A stretch of 64,000 nucleotides of DNA from Rhodopseudomonas_A sp036404135. GTDB taxonomy: Bacteria; Pseudomonadota; Alphaproteobacteria; Rhizobiales; Xanthobacteraceae. The notes under the pieces are model-generated. The model saw only the letters and a list, made by a program, of their open reading frames with translations, did no database searches and was not told where the DNA came from. Below are positions 8,889-17,207 of this stretch, piece after piece. Position 1 is the stretch's first letter; each line of letters begins with the position of its first letter. The DNA lies in NCBI RefSeq assembly GCF_036404135.1, contig NZ_DASWPE010000064.1:1-64000 (forward strand). Direction: 5' to 3'. Position numbers and translations under genes: made by a program.

Positions 8889-8986
8889 GCGGGTCTGCTC
8901 GCTTGCTGATGGGAAGAGGCTGAAAGGGAGTGGCGGGCGTCGTTGCCGGGGCCGCGACCAGCCTAGCACGGCGCCAACGGTGCCGG

Positions 8987-9223
8987 CTATCCGCCACCGG
9001 CTTGCAGGGTGCGCGGCTTCAGCATCCAGCGCCGCAACGCCACCCCGGCCCAGATCGCCTCGACCAGCCCGAACGGCCAGGCGCCCTGCAGGAATCCGTA
9101 GATCGAGCCCAGCGCGCAGGCCAAGGCGAAGCCGAGCACGTACCAATGGCTGCGCTGTTCCATGGCATAGCAGACCAGCATCGCGGTCACCGCGACCAAT
9201 CCGAACAGCGTCAGCGCGTCCAT
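8987..9223 (-). CDS. Small integral membrane protein (78 aa)
   Basis: The product has about three hydrophobic segments: LTLFGLVAVTAMLVCYAM, WYVLGFALACALGSIYGFLQ and FGLVEAIWAGVALRRWML. The pattern AxxYGFLQGAWPFGLVEAIW is typical of a conserved small membrane protein of Bradyrhizobium and Rhodopseudomonas with no known role. I use the ATG at 9223 (MDALTLF), preceded by a GGA; an upstream ATG at 9268 is possible. It diverges from ruvX. Confidence 0.75.
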   Translation of the reverse strand: MDALTLFGLVAVTAMLVCYAMEQRSHWYVLGFALACALGSIYGFLQGAWPFGLVEAIWAGVALRRWMLKPRTLQAGGG

Positions 9224-9331
9224 CTGTTGTCCATCAATCGCCCCCGTGGCCGGCGTTGCGAGATTCATCGCAGTCCCGGCCGTCGATCGCAATCCGTTTT
9301 CGCAATCGCGCGCGCCATGCTATGCGAAGCG

Positions 9332-9823
9332 ATGCCCGCTGCCATCCTTCCTTTGATCGAAGCCGCCCCCCACTGGCCCCTGCGCGGCGCGTTGATCGGC
9401 CTCGACCTCGGCACCAAGACCATCGGGGTCGCGGTGTCGGACCCCGATCGTCGGCTTGCCACCGGCGTCGAGACCATCATTCACACCGCGTTCAAGGCCA
9501 ACGCCGCGCGGCTGTTGCTGCTCGCGCAACAACGCAACGCGGTCGGCTTCGTGCTCGGCCTGCCAATCAACATGGACGGCAGCGAAGGCCCGCGCGCGCA
9601 ATCCACCCGCGCCTTCGCCCGCAATTTCGCGCGCCTTACCGAACTGCCGATCGGGCTGTGGGATGAGCGGCTATCGACCGCCGCAGTAGAGCGCGAATTG
9701 ATCGCCAACGACGTCAGCCGCGCCAAGCGCGCCAAGGTGATCGACGAACACGCCGCGATCTTCATCCTGCAGGGCGCGCTCGACCGCCTCGCGGTGCTCA
9801 ACGCCGCCTCCCGGACCAACTGA
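9332..9823 (+). CDS. ruvX: Putative pre-16S rRNA nuclease / Holliday junction resolvase-like (YqgF)
   Basis: This 163-residue RNase H-fold protein of the YqgF family acts in 16S rRNA 5'-end maturation. It shows the family's GALIGLDLGTKTIGVAVSD near the start, FVLGLPINMDGSEGPRA in the middle and LWDERLSTAAVE, ending with DEHAAIFILQGALD; these contain the conserved acidic residues. The ATG at 9332 is preferred because homologous starts read MPAxILPLIEAA. An in-frame ATG at 9317 would add five residues. The stop is one base from the next gene's ATG, so the two are translationally linked. Confidence 0.93.
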   Translation: MPAAILPLIEAAPHWPLRGALIGLDLGTKTIGVAVSDPDRRLATGVETIIHTAFKANAARLLLLAQQRNAVGFVLGLPINMDGSEGPRAQSTRAFARNFARLTELPIGLWDERLSTAAVERELIANDVSRAKRAKVIDEHAAIFILQGALDRLAVLNAASRTN

Positions 9824-9824
9824 C

Positions 9825-10751
9825 ATGCCGATGGTGTTCGGCGCGCTGGTGCCGGTGTTCCTGTTGATCGTGCTTGGCCATGGGCTGCGGCGGGTGATGC
9901 TCACCGACGACAAGCCGTGGAGCGGGATCGAGCAACTGGTGTATTACGTGCTGTTTCCGGCGCTGCTGATCGACACGCTGTCGCGCGCCAATCTGTCCGC
10001 GGTGCCGGTCGCAGGCGTCGGCGGCGCATTGCTGCTGGCGGTGGTGGCGATGTCGGCGCTGTGCCTGGTGTTGCGGCCGTGGCTGGCGCGGCGGTTCGGC
10101 GTCGACGGCCCGGCGTTTTCCTCGGTGTTTCAGGGCGCCACACGCTGGCAGACCTTCGTCGCGCTGTCGGTGGCCGGCAATCTCTATGGGGACGTCGGCA
10201 TCACGCTGGCCTCGGTGGCCATGGTGGCGATGATCCCGCTGCTGAACGTGTTCAGCGTCGGCGTGCTGGCGCATTACGCCGCGCCAATGCGGCTGCGGTG
10301 GCCGAGCATCCTGCTCGCCATCGCGCGCAATCCTTTAATCTGGGCCTGCCTGATCGGGCTCGCCATCAACCTCGCGCAGATCCCGGTGCCGCGGCCGCTG
10401 CATGACTTCGCCGATGCGCTGGGGCGCTGTTCGTTGGCGCTCGGCCTACTGGTGGTCGGCGCCGGGCTGCATCTGGAAGGCCTACGCAAACCGAAGCCCG
10501 CCGCGCTGATCACCGTCGGCTTGAAACTCGCGGTAATGCCGCTGATCGCCACCGGCCTTGGCCTCGGTTTCGGCCTGTCCGGCACCAACCTCGCGGTGGT
10601 GGCGTGCTGCGCCTCGGTGCCGAGCGCCTCGAACGGCTACGTGTTGGCGCGGCAGATGGGCGGCGACGCGGCGCTGCTGGCGCAGATCCTGACGCTGCAG
10701 ACCAGCCTCGCGGTGTTCACCATGCCGCTGTTCATCGCGCTGGCGGCGTAA
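9825..10751 (+). CDS. AEC-family (auxin efflux carrier-type) transporter
   Basis: This 308-residue polytopic membrane protein has about ten hydrophobic segments in two blocks of five, the usual AEC layout. The N-terminus FGALVPVFLLIVLGHGLRR and the C-terminal half with VACCASVPSASNGYVLARQMGG match bacterial AEC permeases, which export or exchange small organic acids. Its ATG follows the ruvX stop by one base. It converges on an acyl-CoA dehydrogenase with 14 bases between stops. The substrate cannot be predicted. Confidence 0.88.
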   Translation: MPMVFGALVPVFLLIVLGHGLRRVMLTDDKPWSGIEQLVYYVLFPALLIDTLSRANLSAVPVAGVGGALLLAVVAMSALCLVLRPWLARRFGVDGPAFSSVFQGATRWQTFVALSVAGNLYGDVGITLASVAMVAMIPLLNVFSVGVLAHYAAPMRLRWPSILLAIARNPLIWACLIGLAINLAQIPVPRPLHDFADALGRCSLALGLLVVGAGLHLEGLRKPKPAALITVGLKLAVMPLIATGLGLGFGLSGTNLAVVACCASVPSASNGYVLARQMGGDAALLAQILTLQTSLAVFTMPLFIALAA

Positions 10752-10765
10752 GCGCGTTGCGCTGA

Positions 10766-12415
10766 TTACGCCACCGGCAACGCCCGCTCCAACAGCTGGC
10801 GCGCCTGCGTCACGTCGAGGTCGATGGCGCCATACATCTGGCCGTGCGACGGTGTCAGCCGCGTTGCAGCAAACAGCTCGGCGTGCTGCGGATGCACGCC
10901 GTTCAGGGCTGCTGCGGCGGCGAGCTTGGCGAGGATTTCGACCGACAGCCGGGCGACGCGCTCGCTGTCCGGGCGCTGGAATGTCTTGCCGATGAATGCC
11001 GCCGCCTCCGCCGCACCGACAAGGCCGCGGGTTTCTGCGATCAGATCTTGCAACACGGTGGCGGCGAGATCCGGCTCGCGGGCCAGCGCGCGCAGCACGT
11101 CGAGGCACATCACATTGCCGGAGCCTTCCCAGATCGCGTTGACCGGCGCCTCGCGATAGAGCCGCGCCAGCACGCCCTCCTCGACATAGCCATTGCCGCC
11201 GAGGCACTCCATCGCTTCATAGAGAAAAGGCGGCGCGCTCTTGCAGATCCAGTATTTCACCGCCGGCGTCAGCAGCCGCATCCAGGCCGCGGCGAGTTCG
11301 TCGCTGCCGGCGCGATCGAACGCGGCGCACAGCCGCATCACCAGCGCCACCGAAGCCTCGACCTGCAGCGCCATGTCGGCGAGCACCGCCTGCATCAACG
11401 GCTGATCGGCGAGCCGCTTCTGGAACACGCTGCGATGCCGCGCGTGATGCAGCGCCTGCGCCAACCCGGCGCGCATGAAACCGACCGAGGAGATCGCGCA
11501 ATCCTGCCGCGTCAATTGCACCATCTCGATGATGGTGCGGATGCCGCGGCCCTCGCCGCCGACCCGCTGCGCATAAGCGCCGGTGAACTCGACTTCGGAG
11601 GAGGCGTTGGAGCGGTTGCCGAGCTTGTCCTTCAGGCGCTGGAACTGCAGCGCGTTGACCGAACCGTCCGGCTGGAAGCGCGGGGTGAAGAAACAGGTCA
11701 GCCCGCCTTCGGCCTGCGCCAGCACCAGGAAGGCGTCGCTCATCGGCGCCGACATGAACCATTTGTGGCCGATCAGCCGAAAGGCATCGCCGTCGCGCTC
11801 GGCGCGGGTGGAGTTGGAGCGCACGTCGGTGCCGCCCTGCTTTTCGGTCATGCCCATGCCGAGCGTCATGCCGCGCTTGTGCTGCCACGGCTTGAAGCTT
11901 GCATCGTAAGTCCGCGTCGCGATCACCGGCATCAGCTTGGCCAACAGATCCGGCTGCGCGGCGAGCGCGCCGACCGCGGCGCGGGTCATGGTGATCGGGC
12001 ACAGGTGGCCGGCCTCCACCGGCGCGGCCATATAGAACTTCGCCGCGCGGATCACTTCCGCTGCGCCGCCGGCGGGCTTGCCCTCGGCCGTCCAGGTCGA
12101 GTTGTGGAGCCCGGCGCGCATGCTCGCCGCCATCGCCTCGTGATAGGCCGGATGAAACTCGACCTCGTCGCGACGCACGCCGCGGGCGTCGAAGCTTTTC
12201 AGCTTCGGCGTATTTTCGTTGGCGAGACGGCCGCGCGTGGCCATCGCGGCCGAGCCCCATTCGCGCCCGAACGCGGACAGGTCCGCCGCGGCCGAGCCGC
12301 CGCCATACGCCGTCACCGCATCGACCAGCGGCCGGTCGAGCGCGAACAGATCGACGTCCTCGAACGGCGGCGACTGATTGTAGACGTCGTGGGTGGCGAA
12401 GCTGGGTTTGGTCAT
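10766..12415 (-). CDS. AidB-like acyl-CoA dehydrogenase
   Basis: This 549-residue FAD-dependent acyl-CoA dehydrogenase has the extended architecture of E. coli AidB. Motifs include GMGMTEKQGGTDVRSN and HKWFMSAPMSDAFLVLAQ in the FAD-binding region, and AIWEGSGNVMCLDVLRAL, whose EGSGN(V/I)xCLD form is typical of the AidB group. AidB in E. coli is induced by alkylation and has isovaleryl-CoA dehydrogenase activity; the role here is unproven. The start is the ATG at 12415 (MTKPSFATHDVYNQ), since the longer frame adds 96 non-homologous residues. It appears monocistronic. Confidence 0.9.
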   Translation of the reverse strand: MTKPSFATHDVYNQSPPFEDVDLFALDRPLVDAVTAYGGGSAAADLSAFGREWGSAAMATRGRLANENTPKLKSFDARGVRRDEVEFHPAYHEAMAASMRAGLHNSTWTAEGKPAGGAAEVIRAAKFYMAAPVEAGHLCPITMTRAAVGALAAQPDLLAKLMPVIATRTYDASFKPWQHKRGMTLGMGMTEKQGGTDVRSNSTRAERDGDAFRLIGHKWFMSAPMSDAFLVLAQAEGGLTCFFTPRFQPDGSVNALQFQRLKDKLGNRSNASSEVEFTGAYAQRVGGEGRGIRTIIEMVQLTRQDCAISSVGFMRAGLAQALHHARHRSVFQKRLADQPLMQAVLADMALQVEASVALVMRLCAAFDRAGSDELAAAWMRLLTPAVKYWICKSAPPFLYEAMECLGGNGYVEEGVLARLYREAPVNAIWEGSGNVMCLDVLRALAREPDLAATVLQDLIAETRGLVGAAEAAAFIGKTFQRPDSERVARLSVEILAKLAAAAALNGVHPQHAELFAATRLTPSHGQMYGAIDLDVTQARQLLERALPVA

Positions 12416-12596
12416 GTTGCCTGCCCCTTGCGTTTCTTGTTGTAGCAAAGCTGATCTGTCACGGCTTTCGGGCGATCGTCTAGTCCCCACGCCGCCGTGG
12501 CTCCTGCCGAGATGCGCCAACGGCCATCGCAGCCGTCCACGCCACGGAATAACCAGGTTCGGACGGTAAGCGCACAGGTGCAGCGGCCGCCCCGAT

Positions 12597-12941
12597 CTAC
12601 CGCACCACCTTGCGATGCGCCTCGTAGTAGCGCCGCAGCACGGAATTGATCCTGGTCTGATAACCCTTGCCTTGCGATTTGAACCAGCCGAGCACGTCGT
12701 CATCGAGTTTGATGCCGACGGCGACCTTCTGCGGCTGCACGATCGCGGCCGCCGCCCATTCTGCGTCGGTCATCGGCGGGCCATCGCGGTCGCGCGCCGC
12801 GACCGCCTCGACCTGCGCCGCGCTTTGCCGGTCGAGCCGCGCCCAATCGGTCTTGCCTTTCAAGGGCACCAGGCTGCCGTCCGGCTTTTTCTGATAGGCC
12901 CGACCATCGACCAGCACGGCGCGGACTTTAGCTTTGCTCAT
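12597..12941 (-). CDS. brnA: BrnA-family antitoxin (second pair)
   Basis: This 114-residue protein lies immediately downstream of the second brnT, which it overlaps by 14 bases. The N-terminal half is acidic and polar. The C-terminus, KVAVGIKLDDDVLGWFKSQG followed by KGYQTRINSVLRRYYEA, is the classic BrnA ribbon-helix-helix segment (VSIRLDxDVLxWFKxxGxGYQTRIN). The ATG at 12941 is chosen from the overlap and from where the family begins. It should neutralise BrnT and repress the pair. Confidence 0.9.
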   Translation of the reverse strand: MSKAKVRAVLVDGRAYQKKPDGSLVPLKGKTDWARLDRQSAAQVEAVAARDRDGPPMTDAEWAAAAIVQPQKVAVGIKLDDDVLGWFKSQGKGYQTRINSVLRRYYEAHRKVVR

Positions 12942-13197
12942 AGCGACGTTGCTCCCGCTGATTGGCTTTGCGCGCCGAGATGATCCAGGTGATCTCGCCG
13001 CGTTCTGTAAAGGTGATGTGGAACAGACGACCATTGACCTTGGCGAGCATGTTGTAACGCAGCTCGCCGTAGTCCTTGCACTGATCCCGGACCACCTTTC
13101 TGTCGGGGTCGAGAAATCCCGCCAGCACATCGGCGAAGTCGATGCCTCGCTCGCTGAGCGTCTTGCTGCGCTTGGCCGGGTTCCAGTCAAACTGCAT
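12928..13197 (-). CDS. brnT: BrnT-family type II toxin (second pair)
   Basis: This 89-residue canonical BrnT opens with MQFDWNPAKRSKTLSERGID, then has RDYGExR-like KDYGELRYNMLAKVNGRLF, HITFTERGEITWIISARKAN and a QREQRRYEQS end. All expected blocks are present, including ISARKA and the basic tail, so it looks more typical than the copy at 6654. BrnT folds like RelE and cleaves RNA. The pair sits between an acyl-CoA dehydrogenase and a VanX-type peptidase, on the strand opposite to the first brnTA. Confidence 0.92.
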   Translation of the reverse strand: MQFDWNPAKRSKTLSERGIDFADVLAGFLDPDRKVVRDQCKDYGELRYNMLAKVNGRLFHITFTERGEITWIISARKANQREQRRYEQS

Positions 13198-13266
13198 AGC
13201 CGATGATGACGGCGATCTAGACTTTTATCAAGACCTCAGGTCCGGATCGACCGAGGCCGGGCAGCA

Positions 13267-14046
13267 TTAATTCCCGCGCCGCCCCGGCACCGCAAAATCA
13301 TAGGCCTGAAGATCGCCCATCCCGGGTCGCGAAAAATGCCACCACTCCTTGGCGTAGTTGACGAAGCCGTGCCGGGCCATCGCCGCATTCAGGGTGTCGC
13401 GCCATTGGCGCTGCCGCGGCGTGATGGCGCGCGAGGCGGTATGCGCCTTGGCGTCGGAGCAATCATAGCCGGTGCCCATCTCGACGGCTCCCTCCGGCGC
13501 GCGCAAGGCTTCCGGCGCGGTGCAATCGGCATAGGCCTTGGCGGGATCGAACGCCGGCCCGCGCGGCGCGGTCAGGTCGACCAGCGTCAGATCGACGGCG
13601 GCGCCGGTGGAATGCCCGGAGCGCTCGGCGATGTAGCCCAGCCGGAACAGCTCGCGCTTGGAGAAACCCGGATTGTAGCGCCGCTCGAAGGCGGTCTCGC
13701 GGCCGTCCTGCGCCCACGCCACCATGTCGCGCGAGGCGCGAACCGGGCGGTAGCAGTCCAGCATCTTCAGCGACAGGTTTTGCCCGCGCAGTTCGCGCTG
13801 CACCTCGCGTAAGCCGAGCCCGACCGGGCGTTTGACGACGCATTCGGCGCCGTCATAGCCGGCGATCCGCCGCCCCATGAAATTGTTGACCCCGGCATAG
13901 CGGAGGTCCTGCTGGATGCTCGGGTCGATGGCGCGCAACAGCACCAGATCGTCCGGCAGCGGCTGCGCCGCCGCCGGAACCGAAAGGGCCGCGGCAAACA
14001 GCCCGACGACGATCCGCGCGAAGTTGCGCAGCACGGCTTTTTCCAT
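13267..14046 (-). CDS. D-alanyl-D-alanine dipeptidase, VanX/DdpX type, exported
   Basis: This 259-residue zinc peptidase of the M15D family has a signal peptide (hydrophobic 8-25, likely cut after AAA at about 27). The metal-binding SGHSTGAAVDLTL (SxHxxGxAxD) and the catalytic EWWHFS near the C-terminus are intact. LDCYRPVRASRDMV matches the family's active-site Arg region. It would hydrolyse D-Ala-D-Ala in the periplasm. No vancomycin-resistance genes are nearby, so a role in peptidoglycan recycling is more likely. It is divergent from pyrB, with 116 bases between. Confidence 0.9.
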   Translation of the reverse strand: MEKAVLRNFARIVVGLFAAALSVPAAAQPLPDDLVLLRAIDPSIQQDLRYAGVNNFMGRRIAGYDGAECVVKRPVGLGLREVQRELRGQNLSLKMLDCYRPVRASRDMVAWAQDGRETAFERRYNPGFSKRELFRLGYIAERSGHSTGAAVDLTLVDLTAPRGPAFDPAKAYADCTAPEALRAPEGAVEMGTGYDCSDAKAHTASRAITPRQRQWRDTLNAAMARHGFVNYAKEWWHFSRPGMGDLQAYDFAVPGRRGN

Positions 14047-14123
14047 TGTTTGGCTTTGCCTTTGCTCGAAATCCGGCCCTGGGTGACTGACCGGGGGAAA
14101 ACTCCAAGCCGAGCAAATCGCGC

Positions 14124-14152
14124 TTGCCCACCCTGGGCTGTCTGCCTATAGC
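14124..14152 (+). promoter_or_regulatory. Candidate promoter of pyrB
   Basis: TTGCCC (14124-14129) and TATAGC (14147-14152) are separated by 17 bases and resemble -35 and -10 hexamers. Transcription would begin about 5-6 bases before the pyrB ATG at 14163, giving an almost leaderless mRNA. The open frame that could start at 14124 would coincide with the -35 box, which supports the downstream ATG. Confidence 0.4.
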
Positions 14153-14162
14153 TCTCGCTTTA

Positions 14163-15116
14163 ATGACCCCTGCACCGAAATCCAGTTTTGTCCTCGCCCA
14201 CCGGCATCTGCTGGGCATCGAGGGCCTTTCCGCCGCCGATATCACCGGCCTGCTCGACCTGTCCGAAGAATATGTCGTGCTGAACCGCCAGATCGACAAG
14301 AAGCGCACCAGTTTGCGCGGTCGTACCCAGGTCAATTTGTTCTTCGAGGCCTCGACAAGGACGCAGTCCTCGTTCGAGATCGCCGGCAAACGGCTCGGCG
14401 CCGACGTCATGAACATGTCGGTGTCGTCGTCGTCGATGCGCAAAGGCGAGACCCTGATCGACACCGCGGCGACGCTGAACGCCATGCACCCCGACCTCCT
14501 GGTGGTGCGGCATCACGCCTCCGGAGCGGTGGAACTGCTGGCGCGCAAGGTCGACGGCGCGGTGGTCAATGCCGGCGATGGCGCCCATGAGCATCCCACC
14601 CAGGCGCTGCTCGATGCGCTCACCATCCGCCGCAACAAGGGCCGGCTGGAAGGCCTCACCATCGCGATCTGCGGCGACGTGGTGCATTCGCGCGTCGCCC
14701 GCTCCAACATGCTGTTGCTGAACATCATGGGCGCCAGGGTCCGCGTGGTGGCGCCGTCGACGCTGCTGCCGCCCGGCATCGAGCGGATGGGCGTCGAGGT
14801 GGCGCGCGACATGCGCGAGGGCCTGCACGGCGCCGACATTGTCATGATGCTGCGGCTGCAGCGCGAGCGCATGAACGGCTCGTTCGTGCCCTCCTCGCAG
14901 GAATATTTCCAATATTTCGGCCTCGACCAGAAGAAGCTCGCTTATGCCAAGCCGGACGCGCTGGTGATGCATCCCGGGCCGATGAATCGCGGCGTCGAAA
15001 TCGACTCCATCGTCGCCGACGGCGCGCAATCCCTAATCCGTGAACAGGTCGAGATGGGCGTTGCGGTCCGCATGGCCGTACTGGAAGCGCTCGCGCGCAA
15101 TTTGCCCAATGCGTGA
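14163..15116 (+). CDS. pyrB: Aspartate carbamoyltransferase catalytic subunit
   Basis: PyrB condenses carbamoyl phosphate with aspartate in de novo pyrimidine synthesis. The 317-residue product has the carbamoyl-phosphate motif STRTQSSFE, the HPTQALLD segment, and a C-terminal MHPGPMNRGVEID; catalytic residues are present. The ATG at 14163 (MTPAPKSSFVL) fits the promoter spacing. The dihydroorotase-like gene begins four bases after its stop, the arrangement seen in bacteria whose ATCase forms a complex with a PyrC-like protein. No pyrI-type regulatory subunit is present. Confidence 0.97.
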   Translation: MTPAPKSSFVLAHRHLLGIEGLSAADITGLLDLSEEYVVLNRQIDKKRTSLRGRTQVNLFFEASTRTQSSFEIAGKRLGADVMNMSVSSSSMRKGETLIDTAATLNAMHPDLLVVRHHASGAVELLARKVDGAVVNAGDGAHEHPTQALLDALTIRRNKGRLEGLTIAICGDVVHSRVARSNMLLLNIMGARVRVVAPSTLLPPGIERMGVEVARDMREGLHGADIVMMLRLQRERMNGSFVPSSQEYFQYFGLDQKKLAYAKPDALVMHPGPMNRGVEIDSIVADGAQSLIREQVEMGVAVRMAVLEALARNLPNA

Positions 15117-15120
15117 TGAC

Positions 15121-16422
15121 ATGTTGACAGACCGCCGCCCGATCCTGCTCGCCAACGCCCGCCTGATCGATCCCTCGCGCGACCATGACGGCATCGGCGA
15201 CGTGCTAATCGCCGACGGCGTGATCCGGGACTCCCGCCGCGGCATCGGCGCCGCCGGAGTGCCGGAAGGCACCGACATCATCAACTGCGCCGGCAAGATC
15301 GTGGCTCCCGGCCTGATCGACATGCGCGCCTTCGTCGGCGAACCCGGCGCCGGCCATCGCGAGACGTTTGCGTCGGCGAGCCAGGCCGCTGCGGCCGGCG
15401 GCATCACCACCATCATCTGCCAGCCCGATACCTCGCCGACCATCGACAATTCGGCGACGGTGGATTTCGTGCTGCGGCGGGCCCGCGATACCGCGATCGT
15501 CGCCATCCATCCGATGGCGGCGCTGACCAAGGATCTCGCCGGCCACGAGATGACCGAGATCGGGCTGCTGAAAGCCGCCGGCGCGGTCGCCTTCACCGAC
15601 GGCGACAGAAGTGTGATGAACGCCCAGGTGATGCGCCGCGCGTTGACCTATGCGCGCGATTTCGACGCGCTGATCGTGCATCACACCGAGGACCCCAATC
15701 TGGTCGGCGAAGGCGTGATGAACGAGGGCGAACTCGCCTCGAGGCTCGGCCTGATCGGGGTGCCGAACATCGCCGAAGCGGTGGTGCTGGAGCGCGACAT
15801 GCGCCTCGTGGCATTGACGGGAGGGCGCTATCACGCCGCCTCGATCACCTGCGTAGAGTCGATCGAGATCCTGCGCCGCGCCCGCGACGCCGGGCTCAAG
15901 GTCACCGCCTCGGCCTCGATCAACCATCTGACGCTGAACGAAAACGACATCGGCCCGTATCGCTCGTTCCTGAAACTGTCGCCGCCACTGCGCAGCGAGG
16001 ACGACCGCCGGGCGCTGGTCGCCGCGGTCGCCTCAGGTCTTATCGACGTCATCATGTCGGACCACAATCCGCAGGACGTCGAGGTCAAGCGGCTGCCGTT
16101 CGCCGAGGCCGCAGCCGGCGCGATCGGGCTCGAGACCATGCTGCCCGCCGGCCTGCGGCTGGTCCATGCCGGCGAGCTCGATCTGCTGACGCTGATCCGG
16201 GCGATGTCGACACGGCCTGCGGAACTGCTCGGCCTGCCGGGCGGCAGCCTGCGCGCCGGCGCCCCGGCCGACCTGATCGTGATCGACGCCGACGTGCCCT
16301 GGGTCGTCGATCCCAACGAACTGAAGTCGAAGTGCAAGAACACGCCGTTCGACGACGCCAAGTTCACCGGACGCGTCGCCCGCACCATCGTCGGCGGCCG
16401 CACCGTCTATGAGCACGTCTGA
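15121..16422 (+). CDS. pyrC: Dihydroorotase-like protein lacking metal-binding HxH (PyrC')
   Basis: This 433-residue amidohydrolase-fold protein follows pyrB. Active dihydroorotases carry DxHxH after the first strand. Here the equivalent stretch GLIDMRAFVGEPG has Asp67, then Arg69 and Phe71 in place of both histidines. Later blocks such as ASINHL, MSDHNPQD and a C-terminal amidohydrolase segment are kept. In Pseudomonas, a PyrC' of this kind is catalytically dead and is needed to assemble the PyrB dodecamer. By analogy this is probably a structural partner, with the working dihydroorotase elsewhere. The ATG at 15121 is chosen; an ATG at 15109 overlapping pyrB is possible. Confidence 0.88.
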   Translation: MLTDRRPILLANARLIDPSRDHDGIGDVLIADGVIRDSRRGIGAAGVPEGTDIINCAGKIVAPGLIDMRAFVGEPGAGHRETFASASQAAAAGGITTIICQPDTSPTIDNSATVDFVLRRARDTAIVAIHPMAALTKDLAGHEMTEIGLLKAAGAVAFTDGDRSVMNAQVMRRALTYARDFDALIVHHTEDPNLVGEGVMNEGELASRLGLIGVPNIAEAVVLERDMRLVALTGGRYHAASITCVESIEILRRARDAGLKVTASASINHLTLNENDIGPYRSFLKLSPPLRSEDDRRALVAAVASGLIDVIMSDHNPQDVEVKRLPFAEAAAGAIGLETMLPAGLRLVHAGELDLLTLIRAMSTRPAELLGLPGGSLRAGAPADLIVIDADVPWVVDPNELKSKCKNTPFDDAKFTGRVARTIVGGRTVYEHV

Positions 16423-16449
16423 GCGCGCCGCACCCAGAGGTGAACACCG

Positions 16450-17040
16450 ATGATCCTGATTGACATCGCCGCGCTGTTGATCGGCTATCTGTTCGGCTCG
16501 ATCCCGTTCGGGCTGATCCTCACCAGGATGGCCGGCACCCAGGATCTGCGCTCGATCGGCTCCGGCAATATCGGCGCCACCAACGTGCTGCGCACCGGCC
16601 GCAAGGGCCTCGCCGCCGCCACCCTGCTCGGCGATGCCTTGAAGGGCACCGCCGCGGTGCTGATCGCGTTTGCGTTCGGCGGCGAGGACGCGGCGATGCT
16701 GGCCGCGCTCGGCGCCTTCCTCGGCCACCTGTTTCCGGTATGGCTGAAGTTCAAGGGCGGCAAGGGCGTCGCGGTCTATATCGGCGTGCTGCTCGGGCTT
16801 CTGCCGTTCGGCGCGCTGGTATTTTGCGTGCTGTGGCTCGGCACCGCGCTGACCACGCGCTACTCGTCGCTGTCGGCGCTGGTCGCCGCCTTCGTCACCC
16901 CGATCTTCCTGTGGTGGTTCGGCCATCTCCAACTGGCCTCGTTGTTCGCGATCCTGACCCTGCTGTTGTTCTGGATGCACCGCGACAACATCAGGCGGCT
17001 GTTGGCCGGCACCGAAGGCAAGATCGGCGAGAAGAAGTAG
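16450..17040 (+). CDS. plsY: Glycerol-3-phosphate acyltransferase PlsY
   Basis: PlsY transfers the acyl group from acyl-phosphate to glycerol-3-phosphate, the first step of phospholipid synthesis. The 196-residue inner-membrane protein shows GSIPFGLIL, RSIGSGNIGATNVLRTG and the FKGGKGVAVYIG motif, the three conserved cytoplasmic loops of the family. It has about five membrane segments and a basic C-terminal tail (EGKIGEKK). It follows pyrC by 27 bases and precedes dprA, a gene order seen in related rhizobial genomes. Confidence 0.96.
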   Translation: MILIDIAALLIGYLFGSIPFGLILTRMAGTQDLRSIGSGNIGATNVLRTGRKGLAAATLLGDALKGTAAVLIAFAFGGEDAAMLAALGAFLGHLFPVWLKFKGGKGVAVYIGVLLGLLPFGALVFCVLWLGTALTTRYSSLSALVAAFVTPIFLWWFGHLQLASLFAILTLLLFWMHRDNIRRLLAGTEGKIGEKK

Positions 17041-17207
17041 CGCCGACGGTTAGCGCCGCGCTCTGCCGCCCGCCTTGCGGTAAATAGTTAGCGCTCCGCG
17101 ATACGGGGGCACCCGCTCTCGCGGGAGATGACGATCGCGTCGTTCGGCTGTCTGCTCCCTTGTCCACACGCAAAACTTGCGCAAAACTCCGCTGGGGGCG
17201 AACCAGC

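Noticed and set aside
17112..17125. CCCGC-TCTC-GCGGG hairpin between plsY and dprA as a terminator
   Set aside because: The stem has only five base pairs and no T-run follows on either strand.
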